From assembly GCA_964471755.1 (NCBI GenBank), contig CAYYJM010000076.1:1-23175 (forward strand): a stretch of 23,175 nucleotides of DNA, read 5' to 3'. This DNA comes from CAYYJM01 sp964471755. GTDB lineage: Bacteria > Planctomycetota > Planctomycetia > Gemmatales > Gemmataceae. Below the pieces are notes generated by a model. The model saw only the letters and a program-made list of their open reading frames with translations. It had not been told where the DNA came from and did no database searches. Positions 1 through 8,013 of the stretch are shown here, piece by piece. Position numbers and translations under genes: made by a program. The first letter of the stretch is position 1. Each line of letters opens with the position of its first letter.

Positions 1-824
1 ATCGCGCCGCCGTCGAGCCGCAGCGTGCCGTCGCCCAGCGGCGTCAGCTCGAACTTCCGCACGAACAGCTCGAATCCCTCCGACTGAAGCAGAATCTTGC
101 CCTTCGCCGGGAAGACGTCGTACGCCCGGTTCACCTTCGTGCCGTTGACGCTCACGCTGATCGTCTTGCCCTGGCAGACGCACTCGACACGGGTCCACTC
201 GCCGAGTTGGCTCTCGACATCGTTCTTGCCGCGCGTGTCGATCAGTTCCTTGTAGTCCGGATCGTGCTTGTTCCACCAGAGCTGCCGGCCGGTGAAGGTC
301 TGCTTCATGCCGCCCTCCTTCCAGCGTGGTCGCTTGTCCGGGCCGAGGACCACGTCGGACGTCAGCTCGACCGGGATGACCTTGCCCTCGGCGTCCTTGC
401 CGCGGATCGTGATCAGGTCGCCGACGCAGCCCTGGGCGAGCTGACACTCGACCGACGCCATCCACGTTCCGCCCGCGCCGCCGTCGGGGCCGGTCGCGTG
501 CAGGAGAATGCCCGAGTTGCGGACGTACTTGCCGCCGTCGGTCTTCTTGCCCCACTTGTACTCGACGACGAGATGGTAGTCGGCGTACTCCCTGTCCGTG
601 GCGACGTAGCCGTTGCCGTCACCACTGATGTGGATCATGCCGTTCTCGACGCGGAAGACCTTGTGGGGATCGTCCTTCTTCGTGGCCTTGAGCCAGGTCG
701 TCAGGCCGGTCAGATCCTTGCCGTTGAACAGGGCGATCGTCTTCGCTGGCCGGACTGGTTCGCCGGTCGATAGACCGACGAGCAGGCCGAGAAGGAGCGG
801 CAGGGTGAGCAGGCAGCGTCGCAT
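1..824 (-). CDS. DUF1080 family secreted protein (3-keto-disaccharide hydrolase), 3' end cut by window
   Basis: Reading the minus strand from the ATG at 824 gives an open frame of 274 codons that runs off the window without a stop. The N-terminus (MRRCLLTLPLLLGLLVGLS) is a signal peptide, so export is expected. The mature part starts with the family hallmark ALFNGKDLTGL (about residues 31-41) and continues with VFRVENGMIHISGDGNGYVATDREYADY and SGILLHATGP, the pattern of DUF1080 jelly-roll domains. The last visible stretch (FELFVRKFELTPLGDG) is close to the usual end of the family, so only a short tail is probably missing. DUF1080 members are annotated as 3-keto-disaccharide hydrolases, and planctomycetes carry many paralogues. 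A GGGAG ribosome site lies 6 bases upstream of the start. A weak TTGCCA-17-GATGCT promoter-like pair lies at 906-878. The exact substrate cannot be told. Confidence 0.88.
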   Translation of the reverse strand, partial: MRRCLLTLPLLLGLLVGLSTGEPVRPAKTIALFNGKDLTGLTTWLKATKKDDPHKVFRVENGMIHISGDGNGYVATDREYADYHLVVEYKWGKKTDGGKYVRNSGILLHATGPDGGAGGTWMASVECQLAQGCVGDLITIRGKDAEGKVIPVELTSDVVLGPDKRPRWKEGGMKQTFTGRQLWWNKHDPDYKELIDTRGKNDVESQLGEWTRVECVCQGKTISVSVNGTKVNRAYDVFPAKGKILLQSEGFELFVRKFELTPLGDGTLRLDGGA

Positions 825-987
825 GGGGTCTCCCGATCTCGTGGAGGGTGAGGCAGGTCGAAACCGATCTGCATGGCAGCATCGCCGATCGGGGCGTGGA
901 TGGCAAGGGGTTGGACAGGGCGACGCGGATCTTGCTGGAAGGCCCCCGGCTGCTGTCCTGCTGACGTGTAATTGTCATGCTGTCGTG

Positions 988-1017
988 TTGCCGCCAGAAA
1001 TACGGCGATGGTAGAAT
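988..1017 (+). promoter_or_regulatory. candidate sigma70-type promoter for the small gene pair
   Basis: TTGCCG (988-993) and TAGAAT (1012-1017) are 18 bases apart. The -10 box lies 37 bases before the ATG at 1054. The -10 matches TATAAT at five of six positions and the -35 matches TTGACA at four of six. The same TAGAAT box recurs at a similar distance before two other genes in the window. Confidence 0.42.
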
Positions 1018-1053
1018 ACACCGATTCATTCCCTGCTACGAGAGGGCCGGAAC

Positions 1054-1347
1054 ATGCAGAATGCCAAATGCCCGACTTGTGGCCACGAAACAACCCTCGA
1101 CGGGGCCTGCCCCGCCTGCACCCACGTCAACGGCAATGGGGCGGCTGCTCGACCCACGCCCACGCTCCTGCCAGAGGTAGCGGGCTGGGTCATCGAGCGG
1201 CCAACGCCCGAGATGCTGGAGGAGGCGCGGCGAACTTTCGACGAGGAGGAGTACCTGGCGGCGGTGCGTGAGATCGAGCGGACTGGCGGTGTGCAAATCG
1301 ACGACCTGATCGCGGAACTGGAGCGGAGAGTCAATGGCAGCGCCTGA
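1054..1347 (+). CDS. small zinc-ribbon protein, candidate antitoxin
   Basis: This is a 97-residue protein. The N-terminus has a CPTCG...CPACT pattern (Cys at about 7, 10, 19 and 22), a short zinc ribbon. After a proline-rich linker, the C-terminal half (about 50-95) is acidic and helical: TPEMLEEARRTFDEEEYLAA followed by VREIERTGGVQIDDLIAELERR. That half resembles the toxin-neutralising tail of type II antitoxins, but I do not recognise a named antitoxin family. AGAGGG (1041-1046) is a good ribosome site 7 bases before the ATG. The stop lies 14 bases inside the next gene, which starts at 1334, so the two are probably translationally coupled. A role as antitoxin to the RelE/ParE-like neighbour is inferred from gene order, overlap and size. 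A metal-binding regulator unrelated to toxin-antitoxin function is the main alternative. Confidence 0.72.
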   Translation: MQNAKCPTCGHETTLDGACPACTHVNGNGAAARPTPTLLPEVAGWVIERPTPEMLEEARRTFDEEEYLAAVREIERTGGVQIDDLIAELERRVNGSA

Positions 1348-1666
1348 GCCGCCTGCTCCCTACCGGCTGGTGTACTCCGATGCCGTGAAGCAGCGTCTGC
1401 GCGAACTGGCCGATGCGGCGTTCGCGCGCGGGGATGGTCCGGCCTTCACGGTCGCACTGAAAGAGTTCGACCGACGGCTGAGGCTCTACCCCCAGTTCGG
1501 TGATCCACTGAGCGACCTGGTCGTCGGAGGCGGTCAACTCCGGCTCGGCATCATCCGGCCAATCTCCATGCGCTACGGGGTCAATGAGGACATGCGGATC
1601 GTGTTCTGCGGCACTCTCCCCATCCTTCTGCCAATGGACAAGCCCGACATTTCAACAAGCGAGTGA
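1334..1666 (+). CDS. RelE/ParE-like small protein, candidate toxin
   Basis: This is a 110-residue protein with the layout of the RelE/ParE fold. YRLVYSDAVKQRLRELADAA (about 10-29) gives a first strand and helix. A second amphipathic helix contains ALKEFDRRLRLYPQFGDPL. A strand-rich C-terminal half follows (GGQLRLGIIRPISMRYGVNE, then MRIVFCGTLPILLP). The spacing of arginine and tyrosine near the end (RPISMRYGVNEDMRIVF) fits this superfamily, where such residues act in mRNA cleavage or gyrase inhibition. No catalytic assignment is possible here. The start ATG lies inside the upstream gene in another frame, giving the usual antitoxin-toxin overlap. The tail after residue 100 (MDKPDISTSE) looks disordered. 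Similarity was judged by eye, so a structural homologue without toxin activity remains possible. Confidence 0.7.
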   Translation: MAAPEPPAPYRLVYSDAVKQRLRELADAAFARGDGPAFTVALKEFDRRLRLYPQFGDPLSDLVVGGGQLRLGIIRPISMRYGVNEDMRIVFCGTLPILLPMDKPDISTSE

Positions 1667-1752
1667 GTGTTTGGCGGGAACAAGAACGCAGTCGAGCCCA
1701 ACTTGCCATCATCCCAGTCCCACGGTCCATCGCGAAAGAATCAACTCGGTCG

Positions 1753-1781
1753 TTGCACTCGCCGCCTCTTTCGCCGATAAT
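1753..1781 (+). promoter_or_regulatory. candidate promoter upstream of the first DUF1549/DUF1553 gene
   Basis: TTGCAC (1753-1758), a 17-base spacer and GATAAT (1776-1781) lie in the 180-base gap before the gene at 1847. The -10 matches TATAAT at five of six positions; the -35 keeps only TTG. The heptamer TTGCACT also precedes two minus-strand -10-like boxes elsewhere in the window. Confidence 0.35.
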
Positions 1782-1846
1782 GGAACATTGGCCCACTCCC
1801 TGCCAGGAAGCCGACCGAACCTCACGCCTTTTCAGCCGGGGGCGCG

Positions 1847-4258
1847 ATGCGATCGCGAAGTCTTGCCGTCGTGATGGTCCTGCTCTCCCTCTGTGCGGGC
1901 GTCCGCGCCGACGTCGGCGCGGACTTCTTCGAGAAGAAGGTCCGCCCGGTCTTTGCCGAACACTGCTACAAGTGCCACTCCGCCGAGGCGAAGAAACTGC
2001 GCGGCGGCCTGCGTCTCGACACGGTCGCCGGCATCCGCAAGGGCGGCGATTCCGGCCCACTCTTCGTGTCCGGTAAACCGAAGCAGAGCCTCCTCGTCAC
2101 CGCCCTGCGCCATGAAGAGACGGCCATGCCGCCGGCCGGCAAGCTGCCGGATGCCGTCATCGCCGACGTTGTCGCCTGGGTCGAACGCGGAGCCGTCCTG
2201 CCGAAGGAAACCGCCGCTGGTCCAGCGCCTCGCCGAGCCGCGTTCCGCATCACCGCCGAGGACCGCGACCACTGGTCGTTCCGACCGCTGAAGAAGCCGG
2301 CCGTCCCGACCACTCCGGGTCGCACCGACATCGATCGGTTCCTGAACGCCAGCCTCAAGAACGCCGGCCTGGCCGCTGCCGGCCCTGCGGATAAGTACAC
2401 GCTGCTCCGCCGGATCACCTTCGACCTGATCGGTCTGCCGCCGACCGTCGAGCAGATCGCGGCCTTCCTGGCCGACGATTCGCCCGAGGCGTTCGCCCGT
2501 GTCGTCGATCAGCTGCTCGCCTCGCCGGATTTCGGGGCGCACTGGGGCCGACACTGGCTCGACGGCGTTCGCTACGCCAGTGACGTGGATAAGTCCGGCC
2601 GCTACCGCGAGTGGGTCGTCCGCAGCCGCAATAACGACCTGCCCTATGACCAGTTCGTGCGGATGCAGCTGGCCGGCGATCTGCTGCCGGCCGGCACCGA
2701 CGATCCGGCGAAGGTCCACGTCAGCGGGGCGTCGCTCGACGGCGTCGCCGCCACCGGCATGCTCGGCCTGGCCGTGTGGGAACTGGTGGCCCGCGACCTG
2801 GCCGCCGCCGAGATCGTCGATAGCCAGATCGACGTGGTCGGTCGGCAGTTCCTTGGCCTGACCCTCGCCTGCGCCCGCTGCCACGACCACAAGTTCGACC
2901 CGATCTCCGCCGAGGATTACTACGGCCTGGCCGGCATCTTCTTTTCGAGCAAGATCAGCCCCGGCAAGCTGATCGCCGACGGCCGCCTCTCCGCCGAGGT
3001 TCTTACCGTGCCGCTGCTGTCCAGGGCCGACGACGTGAAGAACCGCCGGCTCGATGGCGAAATCAAGAAGGTGGCGACCGCCCTGCTCGCCATTCCGGGG
3101 GCCGAGCGTCTGGAGAAACTGGCCCGCGAAATCAAGGACCTCGAAGGGAAGCTGAAAACGGTGAAGGCCGCTGACAAGGCGAAGGTGAAGGCCGATCTGT
3201 CCGCCCGGCATGCCGAGGAGAAAAAGGCCCTCGCCGCCGTCGCCCCCGCCGACCTGCCCCGCATCACCGCCCTCCGCGGCCAGATTGCCGCGCTGACGAA
3301 GCAGAAGACCGTGCCGCCGCTGGCGATCGCCGTCCAGGAAGGCGGCATCCCGGGGAGCAACCGGGAGAAGATCGCCGACGCTCCGGTCCTCATTCGCGGC
3401 GACTTCCGCCGGGAAGGCCCGATCGTTCCGCGTCACTTCCCCGTCCTGCTCGCCGGCGAGGATCCGCCACGGATCGCCTCCGGCAGCGGCCGACTCGAAC
3501 TGGCCCGCTGGATCGCCAGCCCGGACAACCCACTGACTGCTCGCGTCCAGGCCAACCGTGTCTGGCAGCACCTGTTCGGCGAGGGGCTCGTCCGCACGCC
3601 GGACAACTTCGGCCGACTCGGCGAGTCGCCGACGCATCCCGAACTGCTCGATCACCTGGCCACACGCCTGATCGCTGACGGCTGGTCGGTCAAGAAACTG
3701 ATCCGCGCGATCGTGCTGACAGACGCCTATCAGCGATCGAGTTTCCCGGGCTCCGACCTGCTCCGGGCCGATCCGGACAACCTTCTCGTCGGTCGGATGA
3801 ATCGCAAGCGGCTGACCTACGAATCGTTCCGCGACAGCCTGCTGTTCGTCAGCGGCCAGCTCGACCTCGCCGCCGATGCGCCGCCGACCACTCCACGCCG
3901 AACCATGTTCGGGCCGGTCGAGCGGGCTCGCGGCGACGACATGCGGGCTCTGTTCGATGGCCCCGATCCGAAGGGCATCGTCCCCGAACGGGCCGACTCG
4001 ACGACGGCTCCGCAGGCTCTGTTCCTGCTCAACAACAAGCTCGTTCTCGATGCTGCCGGAGCGATCGCGAAGACCGCCACGACTGATCCGACCCTGAAGA
4101 CCGATGCAGCCCGCCTCGACCGCGCCTACCGACGACTCCTCGGCCGACCGCCCTCGCCCCGGGAGCAGGAACTGGCCCTGATCTACGTTCAGAAGGCGTC
4201 CTGGGCCGATTATCTGCAAGTGATCCTGTGTACCAACGAGTTCATCTACGTCGATTGA
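1847..4258 (+). CDS. secreted PSCyt1/DUF1549/DUF1553 protein (first copy)
   Basis: This 803-residue protein has a signal peptide (residues 1-21, ending in VRA). It is followed by a planctomycete cytochrome-like segment with CYKCH at 40-44, a CxxCH that would bind haem c. The DUF1549 domain follows (about 155-370): LLRRITFDLIGLPPT, then HWGRHWLDGVRYASD, and a second CxxCH, CARCH, at 342-346 in the family motif CARCHDHKFDP. Residues about 398-487 form a charged, Lys/Ala/Glu-rich predicted coiled coil between the two main domains. The DUF1553 domain (about 550-800) has the motifs LTARVQANRVWQHLFGEGLV and PTHPELLDHLA. The protein is probably exported to the periplasm or cell surface. Biochemical function is not established for these families. 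It is followed after 28 bases by a DUF1501 gene, the standard planctomycete partner. The 1847 start gives a normal n-region; the Met at residue 10 is a less likely start. Confidence 0.93.
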   Translation: MRSRSLAVVMVLLSLCAGVRADVGADFFEKKVRPVFAEHCYKCHSAEAKKLRGGLRLDTVAGIRKGGDSGPLFVSGKPKQSLLVTALRHEETAMPPAGKLPDAVIADVVAWVERGAVLPKETAAGPAPRRAAFRITAEDRDHWSFRPLKKPAVPTTPGRTDIDRFLNASLKNAGLAAAGPADKYTLLRRITFDLIGLPPTVEQIAAFLADDSPEAFARVVDQLLASPDFGAHWGRHWLDGVRYASDVDKSGRYREWVVRSRNNDLPYDQFVRMQLAGDLLPAGTDDPAKVHVSGASLDGVAATGMLGLAVWELVARDLAAAEIVDSQIDVVGRQFLGLTLACARCHDHKFDPISAEDYYGLAGIFFSSKISPGKLIADGRLSAEVLTVPLLSRADDVKNRRLDGEIKKVATALLAIPGAERLEKLAREIKDLEGKLKTVKAADKAKVKADLSARHAEEKKALAAVAPADLPRITALRGQIAALTKQKTVPPLAIAVQEGGIPGSNREKIADAPVLIRGDFRREGPIVPRHFPVLLAGEDPPRIASGSGRLELARWIASPDNPLTARVQANRVWQHLFGEGLVRTPDNFGRLGESPTHPELLDHLATRLIADGWSVKKLIRAIVLTDAYQRSSFPGSDLLRADPDNLLVGRMNRKRLTYESFRDSLLFVSGQLDLAADAPPTTPRRTMFGPVERARGDDMRALFDGPDPKGIVPERADSTTAPQALFLLNNKLVLDAAGAIAKTATTDPTLKTDAARLDRAYRRLLGRPPSPREQELALIYVQKASWADYLQVILCTNEFIYVD

Positions 4259-4286
4259 TGCCGACGACCGATGACGGGAGACCGAC

Positions 4287-5663
4287 ATGGACCTGCCGCT
4301 GACGCGACGACAGATGCTGGGCCGACTCGCCGGCGGGTTCGGCTCCGTGGCCCTGGCCGGGATGCTCGGCGACGACGCCCGGGCCGACACGACCGGCAAA
4401 CCCCACTTCCCGCCACGCGCGAAACGGATCATCTTCCTCTTCATGTCGGGCGGTCCGGCCCAGATGGACACGTTCGACCCGAAGCCGGATCTGGTGAAGT
4501 GGGCGGGCAAGCGCCTGCCCGTCCTGACGGAGAACACGAACAAGCTCCTGGGCAAACCTCGACCGCTGGGCAACGCCTTTCCGTCGCCGTGGAAGTTCGC
4601 GAAGTATGGCCGGGTCGGCCTCGATGTCAGCGAACTGTTCCCCCACGTCGCCCAGCGAGCCGACGACCTGTGCGTTCTGCGGTCGATGTGCTGCGACAGT
4701 TTCTTCCACGCCCAGGGCACCCTGGAGATGATGACCGGCAGCGGCCTGTTCCTTCGGCCGTCGATCGGTTCGTGGCTGCTCTACGGCCTGGGGACCGAGA
4801 ACGCCAACCTGCCCGGCTTCGTCGTCATCGGTGCCGCGTCGGCCCTGGCCGATCCGACCAAGGTCTACGGCTCCGCCTTTTTGCCGGCCGCGCTCCAGGG
4901 CACTCGCCTGGTGGACCAGAAGAACCCGATCCCGAATCTTCATCCGCAGAAGCCAGCCGCCGAGCAGCGATCGCAGCTCGACCTGCTCCGTGAGTTGAAC
5001 GAACTGCATCGCACTCCGCGTGCCGAGGACAGCAAGCTCGACGCCCGCATCCGGTCGTTCGAGCTGGCCTTCCGCATGCAGACCGAGGCGGCCGAGGCCT
5101 TCGACACGTCGAAGGAGACGGAGAAGACGGCGGCTCTCTACGGCATCGGCGAGAAGGCGACGGCCGACTACGGCCAGAAGTGCCTGCTGGCGCGCCGACT
5201 CGTCGAGCGGGGCGTTCGCTTCGTCGTGGTCAACCACGCGAACTGGGATCAGCACAGCGGCCTGTTCGCCGGCCACGGCAAGAACGCCGCCGGAGTCGAT
5301 AAGCCGATCGCCGGTCTGCTGACGGATCTGAAGGTTCGCGGTCTGCTCGATGACACGCTGGTGATCTGGGGCGGCGAGTTCGGCCGGACGCCGAACACGG
5401 AGGGCAAGGACGGCCGCGACCACAACACGACAGCGTTCACGATGTGGCTCGCCGGCGGCGGCGTGAAGGCCGGTCATATCCACGGCGCGACCGACGAGTT
5501 CGGGGCGTACATCACCGAAGGCCGTATCCACACGCACGACTTCCACGCGACCCTGCTGCACCTGATGGGCCTGGATCACGAGAAGCTGACGTTCCGTTAC
5601 TCGGGCCGCGACTTCCGGCTGACGGACGTGGCTGGCAACGTGGTGAAGGAGATTCTGGGCTGA
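4287..5663 (+). CDS. DUF1501 protein with Tat-type signal (first copy)
   Basis: This is a 458-residue protein. The N-terminus has a twin-arginine signal (TRRQMLGRLAGGFGSVALAG, Arg at 7-8), indicating export of a folded, possibly metal-bound protein. The body shows the DUF1501 pattern, which belongs to the alkaline phosphatase/sulfatase-like fold: IIFLFMSGGPAQMDTFDPKP (about 49-68), SWLLYGLGTENANLPGFVV, CLLARRLVERGVRFV, EFGRTP (364-369) and GRDH (376-379). The C-terminus (HEKLTFRYSGRDFRLTDVAG) closely matches that of the second copy at 19157-20611. A GGGAG ribosome site lies 6 bases before the start. The gene sits 28 bases after the DUF1549/DUF1553 gene and is almost certainly cotranscribed with it. 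The sequence fixes the fold, not the substrate. A palindromic element begins within 10 bases of the stop and may end the transcript. Confidence 0.93.
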   Translation: MDLPLTRRQMLGRLAGGFGSVALAGMLGDDARADTTGKPHFPPRAKRIIFLFMSGGPAQMDTFDPKPDLVKWAGKRLPVLTENTNKLLGKPRPLGNAFPSPWKFAKYGRVGLDVSELFPHVAQRADDLCVLRSMCCDSFFHAQGTLEMMTGSGLFLRPSIGSWLLYGLGTENANLPGFVVIGAASALADPTKVYGSAFLPAALQGTRLVDQKNPIPNLHPQKPAAEQRSQLDLLRELNELHRTPRAEDSKLDARIRSFELAFRMQTEAAEAFDTSKETEKTAALYGIGEKATADYGQKCLLARRLVERGVRFVVVNHANWDQHSGLFAGHGKNAAGVDKPIAGLLTDLKVRGLLDDTLVIWGGEFGRTPNTEGKDGRDHNTTAFTMWLAGGGVKAGHIHGATDEFGAYITEGRIHTHDFHATLLHLMGLDHEKLTFRYSGRDFRLTDVAGNVVKEILG

Positions 5664-5664
5664 T

Positions 5665-5751
5665 GTCTTCGGCGAGCGTGGGGCGTCAGCCCCATGAGAG
5701 CTGGCGCTCGCCGAAGACGAAGACTCATGGGGCTAACGCCCCACGCTCGCC
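5665..5751. repeat. intergenic palindromic element, family A copy 1 (overlaps the G8 gene stop)
   Basis: Two 28-base arms at 5671-5698 and 5724-5751 are reverse complements with one mismatch. Each arm is itself a hairpin (GGGG-CGTCAG-CCCC in the first). A competing 14-base perfect inverted repeat pairs 5665-5678 with 5705-5718, so two mutually exclusive stems are possible. The first 27 bases of the left arm are identical to the left arm at 10456-10483. The element lies between the ends of two convergent genes and could act as a bidirectional terminator. The right arm contains the last five sense codons and stop of the minus-strand gene. Confidence 0.9.
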
Positions 5752-7973
5752 GGAATCACATGGCGGCGCTTCTCGACGTTGCCCGCCGCGTCCGTGGCAT
5801 ACGCCTCGACCTTGCCATAGGTCACCGGAAGCACGATCTCCCACTGAGCGACATTCTCCGCCAGCGCCGTCACGCCACGGACGACGAGCTTGCCGCCCTC
5901 GTTCCGGATCGATGTGATGACCGTCACCGGCGGCAGATCGTCCACCGGGTCGAGCAGTTTCGGAAACGCGATGCCGGCCACCTCGGCGGCACGCGATTCG
6001 TCGCCGGTCAGGTTCGCCTCGCTCTTGAACCGCGACGGCTCGGCCTTGAATTCTGGCGAACGCGTGCTGACCACCTCGGCCGTCTTGCCGGGGCCGAACC
6101 AGTCGTGAACGTAGACCGGCACCCCCTTCGCCGTCTTCGGCTTCGGTCGGCCGCCACCGCCGAGGTTGACGATCGCCTTCGCCTTGCTGCCGTCGTTCCA
6201 GGCCACCGTCTTGACGTTGCGGAAGTGACTCTCCGCCTTGCCGGTCGGATTGTCGTCCGAGATCTGGATCAGCGGCATCCCGCCTGACCGGATGCCCTCG
6301 AAGGTCAGGCCATCGACTGTGAGCGATCCAAACTGTTCGCTCCGGTCGTCATGGCCGCGATTGAACGGTTCCGTGTTCGTGTAGGCGATCGTGACGTTGC
6401 GGTAGACGTGGTTGTCGTAGTTGGGATGGTAGACGCCGTAGGCCGCCTTGTGGATCGTCAGGTTCTCGACGAGCAGCGACGGCACCTGTGGCCGGAAGCC
6501 GTAGTGAACGTCCCAGATCGTCAGGTTGCGGACGATGAACGGATGCTTCGTGTCCGGTCCGACGCGGTTGACGCCCTCGCCGAGGTTGACGCCGTACAGA
6601 CCGTGGCTGCTGTGGACCTCGTTGTCCTCGAAGCGAATGAACGGCAGGGTGCGGATATCGACCGTCGCGGTCGTGCCGTCCGGTTGCGGCACCGCCAGGT
6701 TGAGCTTGAGCGAACTCGTCTGCGTCGCCTCGAAGCGGAAGCCGTAGAGGTCGCACTCGGCCGCGACGTTTCGCGTAAAACAGTTCCGGCTGTTCGCCCA
6801 CCAGAAGCCGGCTCCCTCGTTCTGATCGAACGGCAGCACCTGCTTCGGCAGTCGCTTGCCCTCCTTCGCCAGCACGGCCAGGTTGCGGTCAAGGACGTTG
6901 TTCACCTCCGTCCCGTCTTCGAGGAAGAAACCGTGGCCGATGCTGCCGTAGCCGACGTTATCGCGAGCAACGAGATAGTCGGTGCCGTGAATCGTCAGCC
7001 AGCGGTTGGCACTGTCCCAGATCGAGCAGCCGACGACGGACGAACCGCGCATCGTATCGCGAACCAGGTGGAAGTGCAGGCTGTACCGACCCAGGACGTT
7101 CTCCTTGCCGAGATGGCGGAACTCCGCGTAGGAGAGCGAACCGGCCGAGTACTTGTGGTACATCGTGTGGCCGCGAACGCCCTTCGGGTTGGCCGACTCG
7201 ACGACGACGTTCCGACTCAGGTTCGCCACCTCGCCGCGATAGGCCCCATCGCCCAGGTGAGCGTACTTCAGCGGTGAATCGAGTGTCACCGTCGCGTCAG
7301 TGATCGCCTGGATCGTGCGTTCCTCGGAGATGGACTCGTCCTGCGTCCGACCATGAACCGACGTGCCCGTGATGATGATCCGATCGCCGACCTTCCAGCC
7401 GGTGACGGCCTCGCCGAGCGTCAGCTTGCTGTCACTTTTCTTCGCGGTGGCTCCGAGTTTAACCCAGGTCCGGCTCATCGGCGTGCCGTGGAACTCCATT
7501 CGGCCACCGCAGCAGACGATGGCCGGGCAGGATTGCTTGTCGAGGCCCTCGACGTGATGCAGGCGGATCATCGCGGTCTTGCCCGTGTCGATCGGTCGTT
7601 CCGGCGTGCCAACGATCAGACCCGGTCGAGGCTTCTTCGGATCGGGCGCGACGAGGTGCATCTCGCAGTCGAAGCCCTCTTCGCTGAACTCCTCGGCGGC
7701 CTGGATCTTGAGCAGACCGACGTTCAGGAGTGTATCACGATCCGGTGCGAAGGCGAGGGTGCCGGCGACGTTGATCGCCCGGATGACGGCCTCGGAGCGC
7801 ACGTCGTAGGTCACCGTGTGCCCTTCGTGGACGAGAACCTTCGCTCCAGTTCCGGGCACCTGGCCCCCCTGCCAGGTCGCGGCGGCGGACCAGGGGCCAC
7901 TGCGGGCGGAGACGATCGGCCTGTCGGCCGCGCCGGCAAGCAAGAGGGTGATGGAGAGAAGCGTCGCGTGCAT
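5733..7973 (-). CDS. G8-domain, CEMIP/TMEM2-like right-handed beta-helix protein
   Basis: This 746-residue protein has a signal peptide (MHATLLSITLLLAGAADRP). I chose the ATG at 7973 over the longer frame opening at 8075 because it starts directly at the signal peptide and has GAGGTGG 8 bases upstream. The G8 domain (about 22-150) opens with SGPWSAAATWQGGQVPGTGA and VLVHEGHTVTYD. The beta-helix region carries motifs I know from human CEMIP and TMEM2: GRYSLHFHLV (HFH at 300-302), IHGT (328-331), DNVGYGSIGHGFFLEDGTE (GHGFFLEDG at 346-354), then NVLDRNLAVLAK. Those animal proteins bind or depolymerise hyaluronan. A glycan-binding or glycan-cleaving role outside the cell is therefore plausible but unproven. 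The C-terminal part (about 640-740) looks like a separate beta domain. The last residues, ASVGR, and the stop are encoded by a palindromic repeat. The gene is divergent from the cytochrome gene at 8180. Confidence 0.88.
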   Translation of the reverse strand: MHATLLSITLLLAGAADRPIVSARSGPWSAAATWQGGQVPGTGAKVLVHEGHTVTYDVRSEAVIRAINVAGTLAFAPDRDTLLNVGLLKIQAAEEFSEEGFDCEMHLVAPDPKKPRPGLIVGTPERPIDTGKTAMIRLHHVEGLDKQSCPAIVCCGGRMEFHGTPMSRTWVKLGATAKKSDSKLTLGEAVTGWKVGDRIIITGTSVHGRTQDESISEERTIQAITDATVTLDSPLKYAHLGDGAYRGEVANLSRNVVVESANPKGVRGHTMYHKYSAGSLSYAEFRHLGKENVLGRYSLHFHLVRDTMRGSSVVGCSIWDSANRWLTIHGTDYLVARDNVGYGSIGHGFFLEDGTEVNNVLDRNLAVLAKEGKRLPKQVLPFDQNEGAGFWWANSRNCFTRNVAAECDLYGFRFEATQTSSLKLNLAVPQPDGTTATVDIRTLPFIRFEDNEVHSSHGLYGVNLGEGVNRVGPDTKHPFIVRNLTIWDVHYGFRPQVPSLLVENLTIHKAAYGVYHPNYDNHVYRNVTIAYTNTEPFNRGHDDRSEQFGSLTVDGLTFEGIRSGGMPLIQISDDNPTGKAESHFRNVKTVAWNDGSKAKAIVNLGGGGRPKPKTAKGVPVYVHDWFGPGKTAEVVSTRSPEFKAEPSRFKSEANLTGDESRAAEVAGIAFPKLLDPVDDLPPVTVITSIRNEGGKLVVRGVTALAENVAQWEIVLPVTYGKVEAYATDAAGNVEKRRHVIPASVGR

Positions 7974-8013
7974 GGTGAGACCACCTCGGTTGGGATCACT
8001 GGCGGGATGGCGC

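Noticed and set aside
1832..4720. 962-codon open frame on the minus strand
   Set aside because: It is antisense to the DUF1549/DUF1553 and DUF1501 genes, has low-complexity Arg/Gly/Gln-rich sequence and no recognisable domain. Long antisense frames are a by-product of high GC at third codon positions.
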